Source: Cryomorphaceae bacterium
GTDB taxonomy: Bacteria > Bacteroidota > Bacteroidia > Flavobacteriales > Schleiferiaceae
NCBI GenBank assembly: GCA_003444795.1
Contig: DLWR01000140.1
Span: 1-6,208 of the forward strand
Reading direction: 5' to 3'
Length of the DNA stretch: 6,208 nucleotides
The notes below the pieces were generated by a model, which saw only the letters and a program-made list of their open reading frames with translations, was not told where the DNA came from and did not search any database. Positions 1 through 6,208 of this stretch are shown here, one piece after another. A program made the translations under genes and the position numbers. How positions within the stretch are numbered: position 1 is the first letter of the stretch; every line of letters begins with the position of its first letter.

Positions 1-659
1 ACGCCACCCCCGCCCAAAAAACCCTCGACGCCTCCACGAGCTACTTCTTTTCCGCGGCGGCCCCCGAAGCCCTCTTCGCCGCCAATCCCTCCGCCCACGT
101 GGTGCTCCTCCTGCGCAACCCGGTCGATCGGGCCTTCTCCCATTACCGTATGGCACGGAAATACGGCATGGTCCAATCCGACTTCCTCAGCGCCCTCGCC
201 GAGGACGCTGCGAAGCCAGCCTTCTGGGGCCAATCCGAAAACTTCGTCCACCTCAGACGTTACGCCGACTCCCTTCGCCGCTGGCAAGCCCCCTGGCCGG
301 CGCAGCAGCTCCACATCTATCGCTATGAGGACTTCTTCCGCGACGAGGTTGCTTCGTGGGCGCAGCTCTGCCATGACCTTAGCTTGAGCCCACAGCCATT
401 GCCTGAAAAAACGAAGGTCTTCGAAGGGCAAGACCCAGCGTATCCCATGCTTCAGCGCTTTTTAACCCAGCATCCTCTGGGCAGAGGCCTCAAGGCGCTG
501 GTGCCCAATGGGCTGAGGGGTGGAGCCAAAAAAGCCCTTGCGTCGAAAACGTCCATGACCCTCTCCGATGAAGAGCGCATGGCGGCATGGCGCTATTTTG
601 AAGCCGATCGCCGAGAATGCGAGACCCTGTTAAACCTACCGCTATCTTTGTGGACTTAA
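1..659 (+). CDS. Sulfotransferase domain protein (5' end missing)
   Basis: Probable PAPS-dependent sulfotransferase that moves a sulfuryl group to an acceptor, here most likely a sugar of a surface polysaccharide. The frame is open from base 3 to the TAA at 657-659, so about 218 residues are visible. The GTG at 99 is not the true start, because family-like sequence (DASTSYFF, then a P-x-A-H hydrophobic strand) continues upstream to the edge. The 3'-phosphate-binding motif is clear: LRNPVDRAFSHY, with Arg at 114-116 and Ser at 138-140, the R-x7-S spacing of the family. The 5'-phosphosulfate loop and the N-terminus lie outside the window. The C-terminal part (SDEERMAAWRYFEADRRE, ending LSLW) resembles the usual tail of bacterial sulfotransferases. 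wzz follows after 14 bases, so the two are probably co-transcribed. GC and leucine codons shift near base 360. The acceptor cannot be read from sequence. Confidence 0.88.
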   Translation, partial: ATPAQKTLDASTSYFFSAAAPEALFAANPSAHVVLLLRNPVDRAFSHYRMARKYGMVQSDFLSALAEDAAKPAFWGQSENFVHLRRYADSLRRWQAPWPAQQLHIYRYEDFFRDEVASWAQLCHDLSLSPQPLPEKTKVFEGQDPAYPMLQRFLTQHPLGRGLKALVPNGLRGGAKKALASKTSMTLSDEERMAAWRYFEADRRECETLLNLPLSLWT

Positions 660-673
660 GAAACCTCTGAGCT

Positions 674-1684
674 ATGGACGCCCAATCGCAAACGCTTCTG
701 CACTTTTTGTACCAATGGCGAAAGCCCTTGTTGATTGCCCCGGTGGTAGCTGCCGTCGTGGCGGCGGTGGCATCGATGCCCTTCTTCATTGAGCCTCTGT
801 ATGAATCGGTGGTAACCGTTTTCCCTGCGACGACCAATTCGCCCTCCAAGGCTTTGTTGCCCCAGAATACCTACCAAGACGAGGACTTTTTGGAATTCGG
901 TGCGGAAGAGCAAGCCGAACAGCTCATTCAAATCTTGAATTCAGATGCCATTTTTGATACGATTGTAGATCAGTTTGGCCTCATTGAACACTACGATTTG
1001 GACACGACCTCCAAAACGCTTCGTACCGATTTGTGGGAAGAATTTTCGGACAAGATTAGTTTTCAGCGAACGCAGTTCATGTCCGTGGAAATTAAGGTGC
1101 TAGATACTGATCCTCAAATGGCGGCCGACATTGCCAATGCCATTACGGACTTGTTAGACCGTGCCAAAAGCCGCATCCAGCGCAGTCGGGCCCAAGTCGG
1201 TCTCCAAATTGTGCAACGCGAATACGACAAGACCCGCGAAGACATGCGCCGCATGGAAGACGAAATCAAGAGCCTCCGCAAAAAGGGTGTCCACGAATAC
1301 GAGGGCCAATCCATGGTTGTGAGTGATCAGCTCGCCACAGCCATTGCAGAAGGTCGAAAGCCCTCCGCGATTCAAGAATTGCGGAACACCTTGGATACCT
1401 TGGCGAAGTACGGCGGCCGTTACGTTTCCCTGCGCGACGAACTTCGCCTTCGCAAAGAAGAGGAAGTAAAGCTTCGAACGAAACTCGACCAGGTGCGTGT
1501 TGACGCCCAAGTGGTGCTTCCCGCGACCCAGCGCGTGAATGCTGCACGTCCCGCGGATAAGAAGAAATACCCCATTCGTTGGCTGATTTGTGCGGTAAGT
1601 GGATTGGCTGCTTTTGTGAGCACCCTATTGGCCATCTTGCTTTTCAACACATGGAAGGACCTGCGCAGCCAACTTCCTTCCTGA
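674..1684 (+). CDS. Wzz-family polysaccharide chain-length determinant
   Basis: Inner-membrane polysaccharide co-polymerase of the Wzz type (336 residues), which sets the length of O-antigen or exopolysaccharide chains made by a Wzy polymerase. The architecture is the family's: a short cytoplasmic N-terminus, a first membrane segment at about 18-39, a Wzz-like periplasmic domain to about 125, long helical and probably coiled-coil stretches at about 163-205 and 233-282, and a second membrane segment at about 303-325. Just before that segment is ARPADKKKYPIRW, the Pro/Lys-rich lead-in seen in Bacteroidota Wzz-like proteins. No Walker A motif or tyrosine-kinase domain follows, so it is the kinase-free form rather than a Wzc-type fusion. 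The ATG at 674 gives a sensible N-terminus before the first membrane segment. No Shine-Dalgarno sequence is visible, as is usual in this phylum. The next gene starts inside its last 34 bases. Confidence 0.88.
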   Translation: MDAQSQTLLHFLYQWRKPLLIAPVVAAVVAAVASMPFFIEPLYESVVTVFPATTNSPSKALLPQNTYQDEDFLEFGAEEQAEQLIQILNSDAIFDTIVDQFGLIEHYDLDTTSKTLRTDLWEEFSDKISFQRTQFMSVEIKVLDTDPQMAADIANAITDLLDRAKSRIQRSRAQVGLQIVQREYDKTREDMRRMEDEIKSLRKKGVHEYEGQSMVVSDQLATAIAEGRKPSAIQELRNTLDTLAKYGGRYVSLRDELRLRKEEEVKLRTKLDQVRVDAQVVLPATQRVNAARPADKKKYPIRWLICAVSGLAAFVSTLLAILLFNTWKDLRSQLPS

Positions 1685-3090
1685 GCGGTCGAAGCGCCTA
1701 TTTTGCGCTCGCAGCCTTAGTGGCGGTGACCGGACTTGCGGTGGCAACGGAGACCTATCTCGTGGCCGCGGTACCCTTTGCCGTTCTCATGGTCGCCTGG
1801 ACCTTTTATTCTTTGGATTCGCTCTTGCTTTTCCTCGTGGCGATTACGCCGCTGTCCATCACGCTCAAAGACGCTGGTTTTAATGTGGGATTGAGTTTAC
1901 CGGCCGAACCCATCCTCGCAGGCATCACCTTTTTCCTCCTGCTCCGCTTCTTGCAAAGCGGCCGACTTCCCTGGAATGCCCTGAAGCATCCCGTGGGCAT
2001 CGCCATCCTCCTTCAGTTGGCCTGGATGGGCTTGACCATTTTGACCTCCGAAATGCCTTTGGTCTCCTTCAAGGCCTGGATTTCTCGAATTTGGTTCATC
2101 GTCCCGCTCTTCTTCGCATTGCTGAACGTTTTTGAAAAGCCCCAAGCGAGGGATTGGTTCTTCCCTCTTTATTCGTTCTCCCTGGCCATAGCCTCTTTGT
2201 ACACCATGTATATTCATAGCCAGTATGGCTTTTCCAAGGAGACCTCCACCTGGGTCATGTATCCTTTTTATAAGGAACACACCGTGTACGGAATGGCACT
2301 TGCTTTCGTCTATCCCTTTGCGGTGTACCGGATGCTACGGGACCAGAATTTATTGTCGCGTTTCATATACATAGGCCTTTGGTTGGTGCTGACTGCGGCC
2401 CTCATCCTCTCCTATACACGTGCAGCGTGGTTGAGTGTCATCGCAGCGGGTGGCGTGTATGTCTTGATTCGCCTCAAGATTTCATTTCGCCTCTTTCTTG
2501 GGGGCATGGCCCTAGTTCTGGTCGGCTTATGGGCTACCCAAGATCAGTGGATGCGCATCTTCACGAAAAATGACACTGTTTCTTCGGATAATTTTTCCGA
2601 GCACGTTCAAAGTGTTTCAAACATTTCCACCGATGCCTCCAATTTGGAACGCATCAACCGGTGGATGTCGGCCCTGCGCATGTTTGAGTCCCGGCCGCAT
2701 ACGGGATGGGGGGCAGGTACCTATCAATTCCAATATGCGCCGTTTCAGCATTCGGCGGAAATGACCATCATATCTACCAATGAGGGCAATTTGGGGAACG
2801 CACACAGTGAATACATCGGTCCCCTTGCCGAACAAGGTTGGCCCGGATTGCTGTTTGTTCTGATCTTGCTTTGGACCCTGTTCACAACGGGCTTCCGAGT
2901 GGTTCAGACTTTGCCCAATGGTCAGGATCGTTCCCTAGCGCTTATGGCACTCTTGGGACTTATAACCTATTTCGTTCATGGTGTACTGAACAACTTCCTG
3001 GACATGGAAAAAGCCGCCGTACTCGTCTGGGGATCGGCCGCGTTGTTGGTCTATTTGGACCTGAAATCCATGCGGTCCGAATCGGAATAG
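1651..3090 (+). CDS. O-antigen ligase / Wzy-like polymerase membrane protein
   Basis: Integral membrane protein of the O-antigen ligase/polymerase (Wzy_C, WaaL-like) superfamily, acting on undecaprenyl-linked glycans at the periplasmic face. From the ATG at 1651 it has 479 residues and about 10-12 hydrophobic segments by eye. Diagnostic features are SYTRAAW at 254-260 next to a membrane helix, a large periplasmic loop at about 292-396 with ERINRW (333-338) and PHTGWGAG (349-356), then NAHSEY with His385, and EQGWPGL entering the next helix. Arg and His residues in this loop are functionally important in characterised WaaL proteins. The frame opens further upstream at a TTG (1579), but the ATG at 1651 is preferred because it avoids a 106-base overlap and leads directly into the first membrane segment. 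The 34-base overlap with wzz suggests translational coupling. Ligase and polymerase cannot be told apart reliably from sequence, so no symbol is given. Confidence 0.87.
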   Translation: MEGPAQPTSFLSGRSAYFALAALVAVTGLAVATETYLVAAVPFAVLMVAWTFYSLDSLLLFLVAITPLSITLKDAGFNVGLSLPAEPILAGITFFLLLRFLQSGRLPWNALKHPVGIAILLQLAWMGLTILTSEMPLVSFKAWISRIWFIVPLFFALLNVFEKPQARDWFFPLYSFSLAIASLYTMYIHSQYGFSKETSTWVMYPFYKEHTVYGMALAFVYPFAVYRMLRDQNLLSRFIYIGLWLVLTAALILSYTRAAWLSVIAAGGVYVLIRLKISFRLFLGGMALVLVGLWATQDQWMRIFTKNDTVSSDNFSEHVQSVSNISTDASNLERINRWMSALRMFESRPHTGWGAGTYQFQYAPFQHSAEMTIISTNEGNLGNAHSEYIGPLAEQGWPGLLFVLILLWTLFTTGFRVVQTLPNGQDRSLALMALLGLITYFVHGVLNNFLDMEKAAVLVWGSAALLVYLDLKSMRSESE

Positions 3091-3113
3091 GCCAAGCGTT
3101 GGTGGAATCTTTT
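3091..3113 (+). terminator. Weak intrinsic terminator candidate after the polysaccharide genes
   Basis: Directly after the ligase stop codon, GCCAA (3091-3095) can pair with TTGGT (3099-3103) around a GCG loop, giving a 5-bp stem with one G-U pair. A short T run (3110-3113) follows six bases later. The position is right for ending the upstream unit, but the stem is short and the T run is neither adjacent nor long, so read-through is possible. Confidence 0.25.
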
Positions 3114-3141
3114 GCTTAAAAGTGTAGAATTTACGCTTAGT

Positions 3142-3149
3142 TAGGTTTG
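3142..3149 (+). promoter_or_regulatory. Candidate -7 element TAGGTTTG (distal susC promoter)
   Basis: TAGGTTTG is an exact match to the Bacteroidota -7 consensus TAnnTTTG. The nearest upstream TTTG (3111-3114) is 27 bases away, longer than the roughly 17-23 bases reported for this promoter class, so the -33 element is weak or absent. If used, transcription would begin near 3156 and give a leader of about 120 bases to the susC ATG. Confidence 0.3.
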
Positions 3150-3155
3150 CCCAAG

Positions 3156-3179
3156 TTTTTTGCTCTAGAAGCGAAAAAA
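3156..3179. repeat. T-run/A-run quasi-palindrome
   Basis: TTTTTTGCT (3156-3164) faces AGCGAAAAAA (3170-3179) around the loop CTAGA, so the arms pair with one bulged G at 3173. The A run continues to 3182. On the plus strand the T run comes before the stem, so it is not a classic terminator for upstream transcripts. It could be a bendable A-tract near the promoter or a weak stem in a long susC leader. Confidence 0.35.
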
Positions 3180-3215
3180 AAATAGCATTCTCAATGTGAA
3201 TAAGGGTTTTAGGTG

Positions 3216-3245
3216 ATTGAAAATTGAAATTTTACGTTAACTTGG
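3216..3245 (+). promoter_or_regulatory. Candidate proximal susC promoter (ATTG - 18 nt - TAACTTGG)
   Basis: ATTG at 3216-3219 resembles the -33 TTTG element. After an 18-base spacer, TAACTTGG at 3238-3245 matches the -7 consensus TAnnTTTG with one mismatch. Transcription would start around 3251, leaving a leader of about 25 bases before the ATG at 3276, a normal length. The spacing is better than for the distal candidate, but the -7 match is poorer. Two small dyads overlap it (3220-3233 and 3239-3253). Confidence 0.35.
3220..3233. repeat. AT-rich palindrome AAAATT-GA-AATTTT
   Basis: A perfect 6-bp inverted repeat with a 2-base centre, lying wholly inside the spacer between the -33-like and -7-like elements of the proximal susC promoter candidate. 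Such a site could bind a regulator or simply reflect the AT-rich composition of the spacer (about 27% GC in 3181-3240). Confidence 0.4.
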
Positions 3246-3253
3246 TCCACGTT
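3239..3253. repeat. Imperfect dyad AACTTGGTCCACGTT
   Basis: Six of the seven base pairs about the central T at 3246 are complementary (AAC/GTT and TGG/CCA; only 3242 and 3250 do not pair). It overlaps the predicted -7 element and start region of the proximal candidate. It also sits among two near-identical direct repeats, ACGTTAAC (3234-3241) and ACGTTTAAC (3249-3257), repeated at a 15-base interval. This is an operator-like arrangement, but no regulator is assigned. Confidence 0.35.
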
Positions 3254-3275
3254 TAACATTCAAATAACACCTTAA

Positions 3276-6208
3276 ATGAAACGCAGAGCAAATCTCTTTG
3301 CCCTAGCTGTGGCTTCATTCCTGTCTATTTCTGCCTTCGCGCAGAACGTGACGGGTGTGGTTAAAGACGCATCTTCGGGCGAGCCTCTACCTTCCGTATC
3401 CGTGAAGGTAAAAGGCACAGACAATGCAGCGATTACCAACTTCGATGGAGCCTACTCCATTAAGGCTAGTAACGGCGCTGTATTGGTGTTTTCTTCCATG
3501 GGCTACAACACCCAGGAAGCTTCTGTATCGGGCAGCACCTTGAACGTGTCGCTGGCAGTCTCAACCAACAAGTTGGATGAGGTTGTTGTGACCGCTTTGG
3601 GTATTTCTCGTGAGAAGAAATCCGTTGGTTACGCCATCCAAGAGGTTGGTGGAACCGAAGTAAGCAAAGTGAAGGACGCTAACTTCATGAGCTCCCTCTC
3701 AGGTAAAGTAGCTGGTGTGAACATTCGCCAGTCTGGTACCATGGGTGGTTCAGCAAACGTAGTTATCCGGGGTTACAAGTCTTTGACGGGTAACAACCAG
3801 GCTTTGTTTGTCGTAGACGGTATCCCTATCTCTAACCAGATTACGAACACCGGCAACCAGCAAACAGGCCGCGGTGGCTATGACTACGGTAATGCAGCCA
3901 TGGACATCAACCCTGAAGACATTGAAAAAGTGTCTGTATTGAAGGGTGCAGCGGCAACGGCACTCTACGGTGCACGTGCGGCAAACGGCGTTATCTTGAT
4001 CACGACCAAGAAAGGAACCAAGCGCAACGGCTTGGGTGTTTCTGTAACGAGCGGTTACACCGTTGGTTCTGTAAACCCTGACACCTACGTGCGCTACCAG
4101 AACCGCTACGGTGAAGGATATGGTCAGTACTACGGTCCTGACACCATCGCTGGATATCCTACCAATGGCTACATGGTGGCCTATGACGTAGACGGTGATG
4201 GCATCGATGATCCTTGTACTCCAACCACTGAAGACGCATCTTTTGGTTTGGCTTTTGATCCAAACTTCATGGTATACACGTGGGAGTCTTTGTACCCCGA
4301 ATTGTCTACCTATGGTCAGAAGAGCCCACACGTTGCTGGTGCAAACAATCCTTTGTACTTCTTCGAGCAGTCTGCTACGATGAACAACTCTGTCGCCATT
4401 GACGGTGGTAACGACAATGGTTCTTTCCGTTTGAGCGCTACACAATTCTCTACCAAGGGTATTGTTCCTGGATCTAGCCTGAAGCGTAACAACTTCAGCT
4501 TCACCGGTTCTTTGAAGGCTAGCGACAAATTGACGGTTTCTACGACCGCTCAGTTCATCCAGCAAGCGGGCCGCGGCCGTTACGGCACGGGCTATGATTC
4601 TCGCAACCCCAACCAGTCGTTCCGTCAGTGGTTCAACGTGGGTGTAGACATGGCCAAGCAAAAAGAGGCCTATGAGTTGACTGGCAAGAACATTACCTGG
4701 AACCCATTTGGTTACGGCTATGGAGCTGATGCTACGACCCCTATCTATTTTGATAATCCATACTTCTCTGTATTGGAGAACTATCAAACGGATCAACGCA
4801 ATCGCCTGATCGGCAACATGATGGCTACCTACAAAATCAACGATTGGTTGGACTTCTTGGGTCGCGCCTCTGTGGACACGTACTCAGAATTGCAAGAAGA
4901 GCGCACTGCTGTGGGTTCTGTTGAAATTCCTGGCTACATCCGCCGCAACCGCAACGTCACAGAAACGAACATCGACATGATCTTGACCGCCAATAAAGTA
5001 TTTGGCGCCAATGACGAGTTCTCTTTGAACGGTCGTGTAGGTTCTAACATCCGTCGCAACAGCGTGGAAGCCATCTCGGCTTCTACAAATGGTGGATTGG
5101 TCGTTCCTGGGGTATATGCCTTGAGCAACTCTGTTAATACACCCAATGCTCCCGGTGAGACTGCCTACCAGATTGGTGTGAATGGCTTGTTTGCCGCTGC
5201 ATCTTTGGGCTACAAGAACTACCTGTATGTGGATTTGACCGGCCGACAAGACGTTTCGTCTACGCTGCCTGCTGCCAACAACACGTTCTTCTACCCATCT
5301 GCAACGATGAGCTTGGTATTCTCTGAGTTGTTGGACGTTGACGCTATTAGCTTTGGTAAGGTTCGCGTGAACTACGCTGAGGTGGGTGCGGACGCTCCTG
5401 CTCAAGCTTTGGCGGATGCCTATAACATGGGTACTGCTTTTGGTAGCACGTCTTTGGCTTCTGCGCCTTCTACGTCAAACAACGCAGGACTTCTTCCTGA
5501 AAGCACCGTTTCTACGGAAGCTGGTTTGGAGATGATGTTCTTCAACAACCGTGTTGGTTTTGACGTATCGGTGTACGACCAAACGTCTTTCAACCAAATC
5601 ATGCCTGCAAAGGTTTCTTCTACCTCTGGTACGATCTATAAGTATGTGAATGCGGGTGAGATCAATAACAAGGGTATCGAGTTGAGCTTGAGCGCTACGC
5701 CTATCCAGGCTGGCGACTTTGAGTGGAACACAAACTTGAACTGGACCAAGAACAAGAACATGGTAGTTTCTCTCTTTGAGGGTGCTGAGAACTTGCAGTT
5801 GGCCGGTGTACAAGGCGGTATTACGATCGAAGCTCGTCCTGGTGAAGCGTACGGTGTAATCTACGGCACGACGCACGTTCGTGACGCGGAAGGACGCCCT
5901 GTGGTCTATGACATGCCTGCTCAATACGGTGGTGTTCGCTACCTCGTGGGTGCTAAGGACGTGATTGGCGACATCAACCCCGATTGGTATGCCGGTTGGA
6001 ACAACTCATTCCGCTACAAAAATTGGACGGCTTCCGTTCTTTTGGACATGCAAATGGGTGGCAACTTCTTCTCATTGGATACCTACTACGGCTACGCAAC
6101 GGGTATCTATGATCTATCCGCAGGCGATAACGACTTGGGCAACCCTGTTCGTGACTTGGCTATCGACGGTGGTGGTTACAAAATCTACAACGTTGCGTAT
6201 TGGGATGG
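3276..6208 (+). CDS. SusC/RagA-family TonB-linked outer-membrane receptor (3' end missing)
   Basis: Outer-membrane beta-barrel that imports oligosaccharides, peptides or other large ligands with TonB energy, usually with a SusD lipoprotein lid. The frame is open from the ATG at 3276 to the edge: 977 full codons, no stop or frameshift. Order: signal peptide 1-22 (AFA before Gln23), carboxypeptidase-regulatory-like domain about 25-95, TonB-box-like LDEVVVTALG (100-109), plug from about 115 with VVDGIPI (179-185) and the family signature LYGARAANGVILITTKKG (230-247), then barrel strands. Near the end, IGDINPDWYAGWNNSF and DMQMGGNFFS match the conserved C-terminal part of SusC proteins, so perhaps 50-150 residues are missing. 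No STN domain lies before the plug, so FecR/anti-sigma control through this protein is unlikely. A calcium-loop-like DVDGDGIDD (304-312) precedes the only cysteine seen (314). Heavy TTG leucine and GGT/GCT/TCT use suggests strong expression. The substrate is unknown. Confidence 0.95.
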   Translation, partial: MKRRANLFALAVASFLSISAFAQNVTGVVKDASSGEPLPSVSVKVKGTDNAAITNFDGAYSIKASNGAVLVFSSMGYNTQEASVSGSTLNVSLAVSTNKLDEVVVTALGISREKKSVGYAIQEVGGTEVSKVKDANFMSSLSGKVAGVNIRQSGTMGGSANVVIRGYKSLTGNNQALFVVDGIPISNQITNTGNQQTGRGGYDYGNAAMDINPEDIEKVSVLKGAAATALYGARAANGVILITTKKGTKRNGLGVSVTSGYTVGSVNPDTYVRYQNRYGEGYGQYYGPDTIAGYPTNGYMVAYDVDGDGIDDPCTPTTEDASFGLAFDPNFMVYTWESLYPELSTYGQKSPHVAGANNPLYFFEQSATMNNSVAIDGGNDNGSFRLSATQFSTKGIVPGSSLKRNNFSFTGSLKASDKLTVSTTAQFIQQAGRGRYGTGYDSRNPNQSFRQWFNVGVDMAKQKEAYELTGKNITWNPFGYGYGADATTPIYFDNPYFSVLENYQTDQRNRLIGNMMATYKINDWLDFLGRASVDTYSELQEERTAVGSVEIPGYIRRNRNVTETNIDMILTANKVFGANDEFSLNGRVGSNIRRNSVEAISASTNGGLVVPGVYALSNSVNTPNAPGETAYQIGVNGLFAAASLGYKNYLYVDLTGRQDVSSTLPAANNTFFYPSATMSLVFSELLDVDAISFGKVRVNYAEVGADAPAQALADAYNMGTAFGSTSLASAPSTSNNAGLLPESTVSTEAGLEMMFFNNRVGFDVSVYDQTSFNQIMPAKVSSTSGTIYKYVNAGEINNKGIELSLSATPIQAGDFEWNTNLNWTKNKNMVVSLFEGAENLQLAGVQGGITIEARPGEAYGVIYGTTHVRDAEGRPVVYDMPAQYGGVRYLVGAKDVIGDINPDWYAGWNNSFRYKNWTASVLLDMQMGGNFFSLDTYYGYATGIYDLSAGDNDLGNPVRDLAIDGGGYKIYNVAYWD

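Noticed and set aside
99..659. Sulfotransferase starting at the GTG at 99
   Set aside because: The conserved sulfotransferase sequence before the R-x7-S motif is encoded upstream of 99 in the same open frame, so the gene begins before the window.
490..931. Minus-strand open frames across the sulfotransferase/wzz junction
   Set aside because: They overlap two well-supported plus-strand genes and their translations resemble no family.
1579..1650. Upstream TTG start for the ligase/polymerase
   Set aside because: It would add 24 residues with no family resemblance and overlap wzz by 106 bases. The ATG at 1651 is simpler.
2838..3119. 93-codon plus-strand frame overlapping the end of the ligase/polymerase gene
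   Set aside because: It is an out-of-frame shadow of the membrane-protein gene, with no domain or start-signal support.
3109..3122. CTTTT-GCTT-AAAAG hairpin as a terminator
   Set aside because: A 5-bp stem that is almost all A-T with no following T run is too weak to call.
3750..4796. 348-codon open frame on the minus strand
   Set aside because: It is codon-aligned with the SusC frame, and its stop at 3750-3752 is just the complement of a SusC TCA codon. Rarity of TTA, CTA and TCA codons in SusC keeps it open. Its translation has no recognisable domain, while the plus strand is an unambiguous SusC.
4884..5924. Minus-strand open frames of 173 and 149 codons (4884-5405 and 5475-5924)
   Set aside because: Same cause: biased codon use of the SusC gene. 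Their translations are arginine/valine-rich and show no domain logic.
1..6208. tRNA, rRNA, CRISPR array, insertion sequence or attachment site
   Set aside because: No cloverleaf, regularly spaced repeats, transposase sequence or terminal inverted repeats were seen. Nearly all of the window is accounted for by four coding regions.

Overview
The window looks like chromosomal DNA from a member of the Bacteroidota. The main reasons are a SusC/RagA-type TonB-linked receptor with the full family layout, A/T-rich leader sequences without Shine-Dalgarno motifs, and promoter-like sequences of the TAnnTTTG type. GC is about 65% in the first 360 bases and about 50-55% in the rest of the coding DNA, which is high for the phylum. 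A marine flavobacterial lineage of elevated GC would fit, but that is a guess.

Layout: (1) Bases 1-3090 hold three plus-strand genes packed as one transcription unit. They are the 3' part of a PAPS-dependent sulfotransferase, a Wzz-type chain-length determinant (14-base gap), and a multi-spanning O-antigen ligase/polymerase (34-base overlap with wzz). This reads as the distal end of a surface polysaccharide cluster whose product is probably sulfated. (2) Bases 3091-3275 are an AT-rich spacer (about 32% GC from 3121). It carries a weak terminator candidate, two promoter candidates and several small dyads. (3) From 3276 to the window edge there is one long open frame, the first 977 codons of a SusC/RagA outer-membrane receptor. 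Its C-terminus and any susD partner lie outside.

How they work together: the sulfotransferase would decorate sugars, Wzz would set polymer length and the ligase/polymerase would assemble or attach the chain. The SusC gene has its own spacer, promoter-like signals and very different codon use, so it is probably a separate transcription unit for TonB-powered uptake of an unknown ligand. No RNA gene, mobile element, CRISPR array or phage gene was seen. Nothing clearly points to an undescribed system. The most unusual details are a calcium-loop-like motif beside the only cysteine in the SusC protein, dyads overlapping the predicted susC promoter, and a composition break inside the sulfotransferase gene.
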